This document shows positions 10,856 through 22,089 of a stretch of 64,000 bases of DNA, in pieces (the first letter of the stretch is position 1; each line of letters starts with the position of its first letter). The stretch is from assembly GCA_916613615.1 (NCBI GenBank), contig OU744731.1, positions 56,054,289-56,118,288 of the forward strand. The letters are read 5' to 3'. A model generated the notes under the pieces. The model was not told the origin of the DNA. It worked only from the letters and a program-made list of their open reading frames with translations, and searched no databases. Source of the stretch: Steromphala cineraria (lineage: Eukaryota; Mollusca; Gastropoda; Trochida; Trochidae). Made by a program: the position numbers and the translations under genes.

Positions 10856-11188
10856 ATGAACACACGCGCAGAGGAAATAAGATCATTATGGACGGACATT
10901 CAAGATATCATTGGTCCAGCTATTTATTGGCCCTTACGAATTAGAAGAATATTTTGGACAGTTCATTGTAAGCAGTATGAGAGATTTATGTTTGCGTGCT
11001 TTTGCTATGTAAATGGGCTGAACCCTGTCGTCGCCATGGAGTGGACCGACTTGTGTAGGGACTTGAGCGCTCGACGTCATCTCCTATACCTTTTCGACAG
11101 AATGGAAGAGGGGGGATATCGTGATTACTATTCCTACAATATTTGCTACTGTAGGTGGGAATATCTTGACGGACAGCCTCGCCGATGA
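10856..11188 (+). CDS. Merlin-borne 110-residue protein of unknown function
   Basis: An uninterrupted frame opening at MNTRAEEIRSLW and ending GQPRR-stop. The same frame is open back to an upstream ATG at 10649. I prefer 10856 because the upstream part is tandem-repeat DNA shared with the promoter region. The protein is rich in Trp, Tyr, Arg and Cys. Notable words are RRIFWTVHCKQYERF, CYVNGLNPVVAMEW, RRHLLYLFDRM and YYSYN...WEYLDG. No signal peptide or convincing membrane span is seen. It is transcribed divergently from the transposase and followed after 94 nt by a hammerhead ribozyme. It has stayed intact while the transposase has decayed. I do not recognise the family with confidence; it looks like a conserved domain of invertebrate hypothetical proteins. 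Function unknown. Confidence 0.7.
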   Translation: MNTRAEEIRSLWTDIQDIIGPAIYWPLRIRRIFWTVHCKQYERFMFACFCYVNGLNPVVAMEWTDLCRDLSARRHLLYLFDRMEEGGYRDYYSYNICYCRWEYLDGQPRR

Positions 11189-11282
11189 AAAGAAGTGATG
11201 GAAAAGGGGTGAATGATATCCTTTCCCATACAGAATGTCCCTTTTGGAATATTATAAGAATTTGTATCTAAACACGACCAAT

Positions 11283-11352
11283 AACACTTCCACATCTGCC
11301 GTTTTACAACAACCAAGGTGTGCTGATGAGTCCTGGTGGGACGAAAAGTGTT
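11283..11352 (+). ncRNA. Hammerhead ribozyme, type III
   Basis: All conserved parts are present in order. Stem III 5' strand AACACT (11283-11288) is followed by the cleavage triplet TTC (11288-11290; T11288 also closes stem III). Stem I is CACATCT (11291-11297) with AGGTGTG (11316-11322), seven pairs with one G-U, closed by an 18-nt loop. Core CTGATGA is at 11323-11329. Stem II is GTCC/GGAC (11330-11333, 11339-11342) with loop TGGTG. Core GAAA is at 11343-11346. The stem III 3' strand is AGTGTT (11347-11352). Predicted cleavage is between 11290 and 11291. Since stem III carries the open ends, this is type III. It lies downstream of the small plus-strand ORF and 61 nt before the right terminal repeat. 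Confidence 0.93.
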
Positions 11353-11413
11353 TATAAATCCTTATTCGTGCTATAACCAATTCCACTTTTTGTATTATCC
11401 CTTCCAGCCTGAA

Positions 11414-11450
11414 TTAATAGCGCGGAAACATCCTATAACAGGATATGGCC
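11414..11450 (-). repeat. Merlin terminal inverted repeat, right
   Basis: On the minus strand it begins GGCCATATCC and continues TGTTATAGGATG then TTTCCGCGCTATTAA. It matches the left repeat at 32 of 37 positions. It is followed by the 9-bp target duplication. Confidence 0.93.
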
Positions 11451-11459
11451 ACTATAAAT
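11451..11459. repeat. Merlin target-site duplication, right
   Basis: ACTATAAAT, identical to 7895-7903. In units 2 and 3 the matching site is empty and about 30 bp shorter, probably through a deletion between short GTGT repeats. Confidence 0.93.
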
Positions 11460-13416
11460 ATTGTCTGAATGTGTCAAATGTATTTAGATGTTAATGAATG
11501 AATCTCATCTCTGAGACTCTCCAAACTTTTATTTTGAAGCATTTATGATACATGATGCATTGGTCTAAGTCAAAGCTCCACAAGAAGGCGTTTCAGATAA
11601 TTGAGGAAATATTCAAAGGGACAAGCACGTTTCTTCCGCTAAAATAACTCCCTGGATTGAATTGATGTTAATGTCACCAACAATAAAACGCCATCTATCT
11701 TTAAGGAAATCAAGTTAAAGAATGAATTTAATTAATGACGTTAAAACATTTTGTTAATCGCTTATAACAAACCTCACAATACTATGCTGCAGTTTTATGA
11801 CCAGAGAGTTGATCATTGTAAATGTTAAAGAATGTTTTTGGATTAGAACACATCTTGACCTGATCTTTTGTTTATACAAAGAAACCTTACACCTCATTTA
11901 GTTTCGATTTTACAACGATTTGAAATATATATGACGCATTTGATTATGGAATCATCAACATTAATCATATCTACAATATTTCATATGAATTGATCGCTGA
12001 TTGATTCATTTTTTGTTTAGATATCTTTGTTTAAAAAAGACGGGGTAAAACATGAAATTTAAACCAACATGACCCCTACCATGTTGAAAAGGGTGTGATT
12101 AAGTGGAAAACAAGCTTAAGGTTTGTTTTGTAATTTTTTGGTAAGATATAGCTTCTATACCGATGGACATTTGTTGTTTATTAAAATTAATTTTCCAAAA
12201 AAAATAAATAAAAAATTTCAATTTTCCCCCGAAAAAATCAAACACGTCTAGAAGTATTCTTTGATTGATAACTAAAGGCCTGCACTGTTCTGTTTTAGCG
12301 TACGACGTCTAAAACTTAAAATATTTGTATTTGAAGATTATGTATATGATGAAAGCAACTAAAGTGTTAGGTTTCTTTTGCCTGTCATTTTATACTAAAG
12401 CGTGTTGATCAAAGCAGGAATATCGTCGGCAAGCCTAGAATATATGTTACTTTAGTAATCTCGTATTGGTTTACTTTATATCAGAACACACAAGTGTAAA
12501 AAACTCTATATGAAAATATATTTCCATCACAAATTTCCCGAAATATCTTCAGTTGTCAATTTTGAAGTTGTTATGGATGTATGATTTTATAGAAAGGTAT
12601 TGATAAGAAGTGTGATGATTGTATGTAAAACGATGAAAGGTTAATTAATATGGTAACATGACTACAAAGGAAAAGTAGGGGACCTCCAAAAATTGTTAAT
12701 CTTAAATTCTTGTGTTAAGTGCAGATCTGTTTGCATTTTGTGAATCCCAAGTCCTTGATTTATATATAGATTTGTAGCTCAAAAAAACGAAACAGATACA
12801 CTCAAGACGCTTTATCGTTCTTTTATATCAAGGGATGTTTTAAAATATACTACTAAATCAAAGGAACATTTGTATATTGTAACCTATTTAGTGTAACGAG
12901 TGTATGGTTAATAACGTGTAATTGATGTAATAGACACTTTGTTACTAACACATTAGAATTGAATACTGCAGGTGACGCTGTTTCTGTATGACGCTTTGGT
13001 TTCAGAAACAATGCAGGGGTCGAAAATGAAAGTCACATGATTGCGGATGGCTCAGGTTCAAAACATTACTGTCTCGTTATCCTTTTGAATGTGAACCCCC
13101 TGGTAGTGAAAAGCTTGATGAAGACATTTACCCAGGAAATGTGATTGCAAATTCCAAATTTGAAAAAAACAAAAACAAACTATTCTCTAAATTTTATAAT
13201 CAGTAGTCCCAATGTTAAGTACATGTATGCATATGGGTATCAAAAACATAAACAAAAAAGTTATCTTTGAGCTGATGACGTTTAAAGTAGGATAATACTA
13301 CTTAAGTATACCTTACCTTCTTTTGAGCAGTGTATGCGAATCCTTATCTTAGGTATATGTCCGAACCATACAATGATTATGAATCTCAAGTTCTTGTTTC
13401 AAATACATAGACCTTA

Positions 13417-13530
13417 CAAGAATTGTGAATCCTCAATTCTTGTTTCATGTATCAAAACTTTCAAGAATTGAGAATCCTCAATTCTTGTTTCATGTATCGA
13501 GACATTCAAGAATTGTGAATTCTCAATGAT
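13417..13530. repeat. 45-bp minisatellite, about 2.5 copies
   Basis: CAAGAATTG recurs at 13417, 13462 and 13507, a period of 45 bp. Each copy contains an inverted pair, CAAGAATTG and CAATTCTTG, that can form a hairpin. Units 2 (40626, 40671) and 3 (63092, 63137) have only two copies. The repetitive minus-strand frame here is a consequence of the repeat. Confidence 0.85.
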
Positions 13531-13788
13531 AATACCGAGAGACGACCGAGAAGCCACAGATAGTAAGAGCTCTGTTGACATATACATGATTTCCATTAAC
13601 TTAGAGAGAAGTTGTGCTGTGCCATTCGTGAAATATAAACTTTACCCATGACACTCTATGAAATACACCTGGTATTTGAAAACTACTTTTAATATTCTTT
13701 TTAGTATATGAGTTTTAATGAAATGTAAATAATATGACATTAAAACTCATTTGTTCACATAGCTGAAAGTAGTTCCGGCACGTGACCG

Positions 13789-13836
13789 GTGACGATATAA
13801 TAAATCGTCACAGTGAAAATATGATATATCGTCACT
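13789..13836. repeat. Conserved GTGACGAT hairpin
   Basis: GTGACGAT (13789-13796) and ATCGTCAC (13804-13811) form an 8-bp stem with a 7-nt AT loop. A second ATCGTCAC follows at 13829-13836. The block is kept in unit 2 (about 40966-41002) and unit 3 (about 63419-63465). It contains TGACG, the half-site of CREB/ATF-type factors. Its function is not known. Confidence 0.6.
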
Positions 13837-16609
13837 GTTGCCTTGTAGAAAGTTTATTTCACTGATAAAATCTAGTTTCCATCGCTGATCATGAAATATA
13901 ACTATTCTTCAACATGTATGACAACACTTATTTATCAATGTTATTTTCAATTTCGAACACAAATTAATAGTTTTTATCTTAACATTTTCATTTTATAGCA
14001 ATATGTTAAAGGAAATTCACATTAATTAATTTAATAAATATCTTTCAAAAGTTTCTTTGTCATTTCGAAATAATTTTACAGATGAGGTGTTCCATTACTA
14101 ACAATTAACAACAACAATGAATTATTGTTGTGCAGTTTAATTGACTTTGTCAGGAAAAATTATCACATATGTCATTAACTGAAACGTGAACAATTTATCA
14201 ATTTAACGACGATGGCCCTATCCCTGATGTATTTGTATTACTATTTTAGTTCATTCTTTCAAAATTAGGAAGGAATTGTACATAGCTTCCATTATCATAT
14301 ATATTATTCTATTCATGCTCTATATTATGTCAACGTATGTAGCGACCCGAAACGGCTCTCGACCGTACATGTACGCGTGTTACAAATAGTTGCTTGACAA
14401 TCATATGTTGATCACAAAAAATAAATAACAGAGAATTGCTCGGTAACAGAGCTTGAGATTGAAATTGAAATTGAAATGTAGATCAGCAAAATATTACACA
14501 ATTCACAAGATATGTGATACATGGCATTATCATAAATACATATATTCAGTTTTTAAAGAATTGCGTTGAAGCTAAATTACAGATATCTTTAAGCAATCTA
14601 ACATGTGATGAGTGAGAGAAAGACACATTTTGAACGACTGGAGTTTCATCTTGACAAAAACAATTAACAGAACAATCAATTGATAGTTTATCTTTTGGCA
14701 AAGAGATCTTTAATGTTTGAAGAAAAAAGTGTTTGTCGGAGAAAACTATCTTATATAACTGCATCTGAAATATATTCACTTGAACTCCTGTTCTTAGAAT
14801 AAAGCTTTTATCACCCGAACTTAACGGGTATAACACTCCTGTACCTAGCTACTGGGTTATAAATCACCTCAAAGAACGGTTAACAGTTCAGGCTGCAAGT
14901 AGCATAATGATGTTTACAGGCGATTAACTCACATGTTCATAGAAATGTATTAAAAGGTCTCAGGGGGGTCAATTATATCCACCAATTAACATTTTAACTT
15001 GGATAACCAATTCGTAAAGGAAGGCTGCTACCATGAGCAATATTTACATTGATGGAGTAGCTTTTATAATGTTCGTTAAGATATATTAAATGCTTGTTAA
15101 GTGAAGAAGAAGTTTGTAACGTCTGAAGAATCAATCATCCACCACAAAATGTTTTATAGACTTGAAGAGAGCAATTATAACCAGACGGAATCTTGAATCA
15201 GACATGTGTTTTTTTTTCAGACAACAGTTGTCAGTAACTTACTGTTACGGTATTGTGTTAAATGGATTTGTACTTCATCTGAAGCTAACTGGATTAAGAA
15301 ACACTTGGCAGATTACACACTTGAGGAATGAAGTTTACCATCTTCTTTAATGACATGTCTTTTGACAGTAAATGTTCTAATAATGACCAAATTATTGTAT
15401 AATTAATTGTTCTTGTTGTGCGACTTATTTCTAAATTTAGTGTGAGATACGCCTTTGGTTTATTAAAAAAAATCAATACTTTTCTTTGTGGTCATCTTTC
15501 CTTGCCATGTATTAATTATATATATTCTATATGGCAACTTAAAATTTCCATTTACTGTCCTGACATCATTTAGTTATGTTCGATTGACATTATCATTCGT
15601 ATTTAGTGCTTTCCCAATCAATCATTCCAAAAACAGTTATTGGAGAAGTGAATCCTGAAAAGTTTTAATTCCAAAGTGGAAAATGTTTCAGTGTATTAGG
15701 AATTAGAAGAGGGGGATAGCATATAATAGAAACGTCTTCCCCGATTCATGTTTTATGGCAATAAATAATTATACATTTACAAATCGAAAATGACTTTATG
15801 AATTATCATGATATTGTTTTGTATTTTGAATTGATAATGTTCATTTTGTTTCAAATGGACTACTAATTAGTCTGTTAATACAAAATACAATATGCTTTAC
15901 ATATGATAATAGCTTTTATTTTTCTGAATCATTTAACAGTCAGGATTATATATTCCAGTTGAGTAAGGACCGCATGCGTACACTGAAAAACTGTTTTGAG
16001 TAGTGAATCACAAATTTTGACAAGCGGACTATTTATCTTCTGAATGTGCTTTGACAATATACAATTACCTCATTATGACGATCAGCATTGTATAGCTATA
16101 GTTCTAACAAGGCCAATTATTTATCAGTTAACAGTGCCAGGCAGAGTGTCTAGTGAAACTACACCAAGAATGGATATACTCATTTCAAAGTATGCATTTC
16201 ATTACAAAAACGTTACAGTGTAAACCAATTTAAGGCTGTTTAATATTATTAAAAACATATTTGAAATACCTGTCAAAGTGTAAGAATGTCACCAAAGTTA
16301 CATTAATTACATCAACATCACATATGTTACATTTCATACTTGCTATATTTGATGCTCAGGCCAACTCTGGCACCTATTCGATCAACGACAAGTGATAAAT
16401 GTCCTTCTTTGATTCTTCAGAGAAATACGATAAATCCGAAGATGAAGGATAATCCTTCTTGTATTTTTGTCATGTTTACCATTCTAACTGTTCCTGTAAG
16501 TACTGAAATAACGGTCATTTGCCTGGATGCTATATATCACTCTACGTGTACATTGCCATGATGTCTCATCTTCCTCGTTAATGTTACCAATTAATCATAA
16601 TTTCTATAT

Positions 16610-17536
16610 ATACAAATGCAAGACAAATTTCCTAGAATATGCTGGCATTATCCAGGCAATTAAAACATATTTTTTTAAATACAAAATCAAAATAGAAAAA
16701 AAACTAGAAATGCCCATTATTCCATACTTTATTGAAAATATAGCTACTAAGAAAAAGGGATGTCGGAGCTTTTATGATATATTACAAAAGACAGAAAACA
16801 CTATGACAGAATACAAGTATCGAAAAAAGTGGGAATTAGATCTTGAATGTTCAATTAATGAAAGCGAATGGAATAACATAAATGAAATACCCTTCATGTC
16901 TAATCTAAATTTCAATATTCCATACTTCATAGAATTCTTCCGACAAATGATCTTTTGCAAAAGATGAAATTGAAAGATGAAAATAAATGCAGTTTTTGTG
17001 ATAAAGAGAAAGAGACCATTAGTCATCTATTTTTCGATTGTCCAATTGTTAAACACTTATGGAACAAAGTTAAGGAATGGATAGAGACGTACACTGAAGC
17101 GAACATAAACTTTTCCAAACGAAACATTTGTCTTGGATACCCCGAATACAGAAACAGGGTATTAAACATGATAATTACAAATGTGAAATACACCATTTTC
17201 AAAGCAAAACAATTTGGTTTGAAACCAAACTTCACATACATTCAAAAAGATCTGAAAAAAATATATAACATTGATAAATACAACTGTTATTCGAATTGCA
17301 ACTACTCAAAATATATGTAATTTTGGTCATCCTGCCATTTACTATTAAAAAACTAATCACTTCTTTGTATATGCCTTTGTTACCATTGTAATTGGAAATT
17401 TGATATAAACTGTGCATACTTGCATGTATGCAAAATTCGCCTATATTTAAATGTTGCTATGTAAAATGTCACTTTCTTGTAGTTTGAATCTAAATGTACA
17501 TGTACCTAAAAAAGAAATAAAATAATAAAAAAAAAA
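16610..17536 (+). mobile_element. 5'-truncated L1/Tx1-like LINE
   Basis: The insertion is flanked by AATTTCTATAT at 16599-16609 and 17537-17547. It is absent from unit 2, where the single target is at about 43142-43152. The right end is an A-rich tail. The body encodes the C-terminal end of an ORF2 protein, described in the next entry. The combination of A-tail, direct repeats and 5' truncation indicates LINE retrotransposition. Confidence 0.88.
16614..17320 (+). pseudogene. ORF2 C-terminal fragment of L1/Tx1-like LINE
   Basis: Frame one (to 16967) encodes the region after the reverse transcriptase, including KRYRKKWELDL-like and LNFNIPYF words. A frameshift near 16930 then moves the homology to a second frame that reads RILPTNDLLQKMKLKDENK and continues into CSFCDKEKETISHLFFDC. 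This CX2CX8HX4C cluster is the terminal zinc-knuckle-like motif of L1/Tx1-clade ORF2 proteins. The second frame ends at 17320. The endonuclease and polymerase domains are missing through 5' truncation. It is not functional. Confidence 0.8.
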
Positions 17537-17547
17537 AATTTCTATAT

Positions 17548-19831
17548 TTAAATCCTGTAAAATCACTGTTAATACTTAAGAATCTTCAAGAAACAAAATT
17601 ACAACATGATTTGTTATTGTTTTACTCCCTTGATTTAACAGCAAAAGAGATCTTTCAACCTTTCAGCTGGCTTAATAGGTTTAGCTTTCTTCATCGTCAA
17701 AGCATTATTTATAAAGTATGTTTCAGCTGACATTGTAGTGAGATGTTCTCGAGGTTTCTTGTAGTGAAACATACATCAAATGATTGAATCCACTGTCTCT
17801 AATGTCAGTTAAGTGAAATGTTGAAAGATAAAAGTAAAACAACAGGTGGTCGATATCTATAAAATATTACCACTCATATCACTGCTAATTACCGTTGTAT
17901 CAGCATGTAACCTAATAATGAAAAGTCAAATAAGGAACTAACTTATTTCTTAAAATCTTGTTGATTGATATATTTTCAATGTAAGCAGATGACCACTGTC
18001 GTCAAAAACACAATTTAATATTGGTTGTTATGAAGGAATACAATTGGTCTTTCTCGATGTGTATGTCTGCACATGCTCTCATCCAACGAGTACTATTGCA
18101 GTATTTACATGTCATGCAATATACAGTGTAGTAGTTTCACTGTAAGGTGAACGCCCACATTACCATTTCACAAATGCATTGTATAAGCTCGGACTTGCCG
18201 ACTGTTATTGGCTCTAAGCTGAAACATCAATAGGCATGTCGTCCTAATGATACACATGTAGCCAATACAATCACCTTAATTAAAGCAGTTCAACAATATT
18301 AGAGTTAGAGTATATATCTTCAGTCTAACCACCTTTAATCAATATGGAAGGGTAATGTTTACTAAAGAATAAGATGAATGAATATGAATAAAGCCCTCTT
18401 TGAAATGAAACGGTTTAGCAGTGGGTTGTTATAGATCAGGGGAACACAGAATGTCAAAGGGAAACTCCATATATACGAGCAGAGGCATTGACATGCATGT
18501 TTTTAATGTACACATCAATGCAACCATATAATGAGAGAATTTGTTTGATCGTTCAACTGTTCTAACATAATTCCTTTTCAAGTTTCCCTTTTGTTCAATA
18601 TGCTTGATCAACATACAGGCACAACTAAAGGTATTCAATTACAAAATGTTTTTTAAAAAACATTTTAATGTTCAAGGAAATGAAGCAAACCTCTCTTAGA
18701 GCAAAGCTCTTGGTGCTGTGAGCGTACCTAGCGTTCATACTGCCCTGGTAACAATAATACATACTTTGCTCTTTATATGCATAAAAAGTTGTTTTAGATT
18801 TAGACTTAATGACATGCTGAAGCACTGAATGAAACCACTATTGGTAATTTGCTATGCTACAGCTGTTTGATCTCAATACATTTGTTAGGTCCTTTAATTA
18901 TGTTGGTCATGAGATTTGTTCACAATGAAATTCTCTTTGAGAATCGCATATCTGTGTTTTTTTATATTTGATTCAACTGAATTATCAACTCCATTGTTTT
19001 CTTCTTCTGAAAACTGTATAATGTTTAAACATTTGTTTACTACTTTTTGAAAACAAAGCGGCAACCATATCCCTGAGTATATATGCTAATTACCAGTTTG
19101 ATTCTTAAATTGCGACTAGCAAAGTTAATTTACATTTTACAAATTTTATCAATATGAAATCAACAGACGTTTAACGATCAAACTTTGATGTTCTAATTCA
19201 TTACCATCTTACCGTCATTGTTTTATCTGAAGATGGTCAATCCAAAGAAAACATGAATAAGCCAGAGAACTCTTTAATCTTTTTCCAAACAAGCAAATTC
19301 TTAAGAAAATATCAATAAATTGGCAATAATGACGCACCTTCCTTTATGTACATGCTCATAAAGAAAGAACATTTTAATCCTTACAGGACATACATGTACG
19401 TTTCTTAAAAAACAAAGTCATTATGCGTTTTTATATCGAACTTGATTTCAAAGAGACTAGTGTAGAAGTTCGAACTCTGAGCATTAACACAGTATCTTCA
19501 ATAGTCACGAGGCTTTTACAAAAAACAACGACACAATGATAACTTCAACTAACGAGCCAGATAGGACACTTAACACTTTTCAATAATGAGTGGTTTACGT
19601 AACTGCAGCCAGCAGCTAATTCACCTCTTAATAAAAACTCTGCAATTACTGCCTTTGATAGAAATGTCTTTGATCAGTACAAAAAGCGTTTGACTGTCTC
19701 TAGTTATGAAGTTTGTAAATATCATTTTCACTTACACAACATAGAAAACTTTACGTAACTGAAGACTTTCCCTTTCATCAGGCGGCTTCTATAACTTGAA
19801 TTCACAAGGGGTAGATATTGTGTTCTTATGA
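17548..19831. other. Intergenic upstream of GON gene 1
   Basis: Collinear with 43.15-45.40 kb, with small indels. A 39-bp stretch at 44331-44369 in unit 2 is absent here near 18724. The 69-codon minus-strand frame at 18429-18638 is shared with unit 2, but only because the DNA is nearly identical. I see no supported gene. Confidence 0.6.
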
Positions 19832-19838
19832 TATTTAA
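19832..19838 (+). promoter_or_regulatory. TATA-like element of GON gene 1
   Basis: TATTTAA, 77 bp upstream of the start codon. The same element at the same distance occurs in the unit 2 copy (45403-45409). Transcription start is not visible. This is a candidate only. Confidence 0.4.
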
Positions 19839-19908
19839 AGCGGGAAAACGAGATCTGGCACTTTAAGTTTACTTATTTGTCACCATCGGTTAATACTGTA
19901 CAGTCAGG

Positions 19909-22089
19909 ATGGCTGACAGATTGATTGCTTCATGCGTCATTATGATAGTTATTAAGCAGTATGTCACTGGTCAGTTGACAGACAAATGGTCTCGATTTTG
20001 GAAAGATGGTCAGGTGCTTGATATTGATAGTCAGTACATGCCCCTCCTTGAGACCGTTGCTAATACAAGTCTCAAAGACTGTGCCGGTCTGACAGCTGGC
20101 AATCCTCTGCTGTTGTGGTTCGTGTACAACTCTGAAAGGAGGGAGTGTGTGACCAGTCCGTGTTGGGATATACCAACAGAGCAGCAGCCCAACAGCAACA
20201 ATGCTCTATATAGAGAGCAGGGAGGTAAGTGGTTGAGTAGACTAGCTTTACTTCCGAGAGACATGATTGAAGGTTGGTATATATCACTGTCAACATAGGA
20301 AAACAATTAGGTAAAATGTTGTGATTGCTAAAGGATAGATATGTGATTTTTGTCTAACTAAAAACATCTATCCACACCAGTCAATGTTTTTAACAAAGTT
20401 ATAATCTTAATATTTACAAGTCTAAATGGTAAGCCTAAGAGGTTAATCTGAGCGTTGACTTTAAAGTTTTCATTAAAATTCAATCAACATTTATGTTTTG
20501 CTAATACGCAAGTTATCCATGAATATATATACCTGCATATATCATTGATTTTTCACAATCTAATGAAATATACTCCAGGTCCTGTTGTGTCCTGTCAATA
20601 CGGAATATTATTCAAATATCTTCTTTCCGTTCACTATCTAATGATATATACACCATATCGGTTTCTGAAAGCCTCTGCCCCTCGGTCCTGTTCTGATGTG
20701 AAGACAGCATCTCCCGATTCAGAGGACGGAGAGTATTTGATCTATCCTGATGCCCCCACCTTCCTGGGGTGTCCCACAAAGATATACTGTTTCAACATGA
20801 GCTCAGACAACTCCTCCGAGTTCGTCACTCTGCCCTTTACCAACGTGGGAGTGTATCCAGACAGAAAAAACCTCAACTGTTTCGGAGAGACTCCACTCGT
20901 AGGGGCTGGTTTTGGAAAGGATGGAACAACGATCTTCCACAAGATTGCTATTGAACCAATAGTAAGTTTGCAGGCAAGAATGCATACATCCCATATTGAA
21001 TGCTTCATTTAAGATAACGAAATGGGAAAATAATTTTCTTCCACTCACATATAGATATTAACCAAAGACATAATGATCCAAGGCAAACGTATTTCCAGAA
21101 GATTCTTCAGTTTTAATATTTAGAACATTTGGTTTATCTTGATTTTATATATATAGATACAGGAGGATGAACCTTGACAATATTGGATGTTTACCATTTG
21201 AGACTGCTGACCACTGGTCAGAGCAATATCTATATGTTGGATATCATGTTTGGCACAGTTTGAAATCATAAGATCTTGTTAATGATAGAGTAAAAACAAA
21301 AGGCTAGAAACTGTTACAAAATAATTATCTTTTCCATGTTCACTTTTCGCAACAATATTATAACATTCTTAACAACTGTTGTGAAACTGGTTGGTTATGA
21401 AGTTATATAAAGGTTAATTTCGTATCTTTTCTTTAAAAATTATATATTAGAGATACATAAATAAATAGGTTTAAAGACTTATAAATTTTATTATAAGCTC
21501 AAATTTTGATTATTTCTAGACTATGACAGTGTTCTTAAAGAGACATAAGTTTGCAACGTGGAATGGCACAAAGAATGGATACGCCGAAGCAAAAGACTGT
21601 TACAATAAGGCAACTCATCCACTGTGTGGTCCTGTGGGAACCTTCCATATCAACACCGAGGGAACTGGAATGATTGTCAGCATGCAGGTGGGATTTATTT
21701 TGTTTAAAAAACAACATTTTCTCAATTCTTACAAATTGATCACAGGCCTATGGGTAATTAAGACATCCATTATTCCCGCAACAAAATGAATTTTGAGACA
21801 ACTCCTTGATTTCAACGCCTTTATAGTTACATAGGAACATTCAATATCAACTCCTAAGGAATTGGAATGATCCTCAGGAAGTAGGGAGGGTTTACTTTGT
21901 TTAACATATTCAATGTGTGCCGTGTACTTGCAGCAAACCTGGGAAGCCATAGGAGTTGAACCGTTTCCTCCCAGCGTGACGAGATCTACAGATGGACGAC
22001 AGATCGATCTGCTGTGTGGAGGGTATTGTGGAGGCTGCTCTCCTGATGGAGGACTCACACTTCAAAGGGACCCACTGGCAGGTAGTTGA
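19909..22089 (+). CDS. Secreted PAN-like/GON-domain protein, paralog 1 (four exons)
   Basis: Exons 19909-20224, 20672-20961, 21520-21687 and 21934-22089 join in phase to 930 nt, or 309 residues. All introns are GT-AG; introns 1-3 have phases 1, 0 and 0. Residues 1 to about 22 form a signal peptide with a hydrophobic core near residues 5-15. Residues about 41-86 (SLKDCAG...FVYNSERREC...C) resemble a PAN/apple module, with Cys 58, 80 and 85. Residues about 112-301 form a GON domain: DGEYLIYP (124-131), KIYCFNM (142-148), EFVTLP (155-160), GTFHINTEGTGM (242-253) and CGGYCGGCSP (286-295). GON domains end some ADAMTS proteases, but no protease is encoded here. The product is probably an extracellular binding protein. 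The last exon reads to TGA; a GT just before it could instead be a donor. The start is the first ATG before the signal peptide. Confidence 0.88.

Larger units (their letters stand above)
7904..11450. mobile_element. Merlin (IS1595/ISXO2-like) DNA transposon with hammerhead ribozyme
   Basis: A 3547-bp element with perfect 9-bp target duplications (ACTATAAAT) and 37-bp terminal inverted repeats that match at 32 positions and start with GGC. Units 2 and 3 lack it. On the minus strand it carries a decayed transposase with an ISXO2-type catalytic domain and a multi-exon tail. On the plus strand it carries an intact 110-codon ORF of unknown function, then a complete hammerhead ribozyme close to the right end. 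The two genes are divergent, separated by a tandem repeat that repeats the palindromic core of the terminal repeats. Family assignment rests on the transposase domain plus the TSD length; the ribozyme and second ORF are not features I know for Merlin. Confidence 0.92.
11460..16609. other. Intergenic, unit 1
   Basis: Collinear with 39.56-43.15 kb except for three stretches found only here: about 11885-12405, 12757-13082 and 15288-15940. The last is missing from unit 2 at about 42480, joined near the word GAAGCTA. It contains the 45-bp minisatellite, a conserved hairpin and a dispersed cassette (about 16353-16530). No gene is supported. Confidence 0.6.

Noticed and set aside
13273..13290. Second CTGATGA-type word as a possible hammerhead
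   Set aside because: No GAAA core or pairing stems follow at the right distance.
18429..18638. 69-codon minus-strand frame also present at 44035-44244
   Set aside because: The two units are nearly identical there, so conservation of the frame carries no information. No splice or start context supports it.
20455..21012. 185-codon plus-strand frame
   Set aside because: It merges intron 1 sequence with exon 2 of the GON gene. The spliced model joins exon 1 to 20672 in phase and gives a recognisable GON domain.
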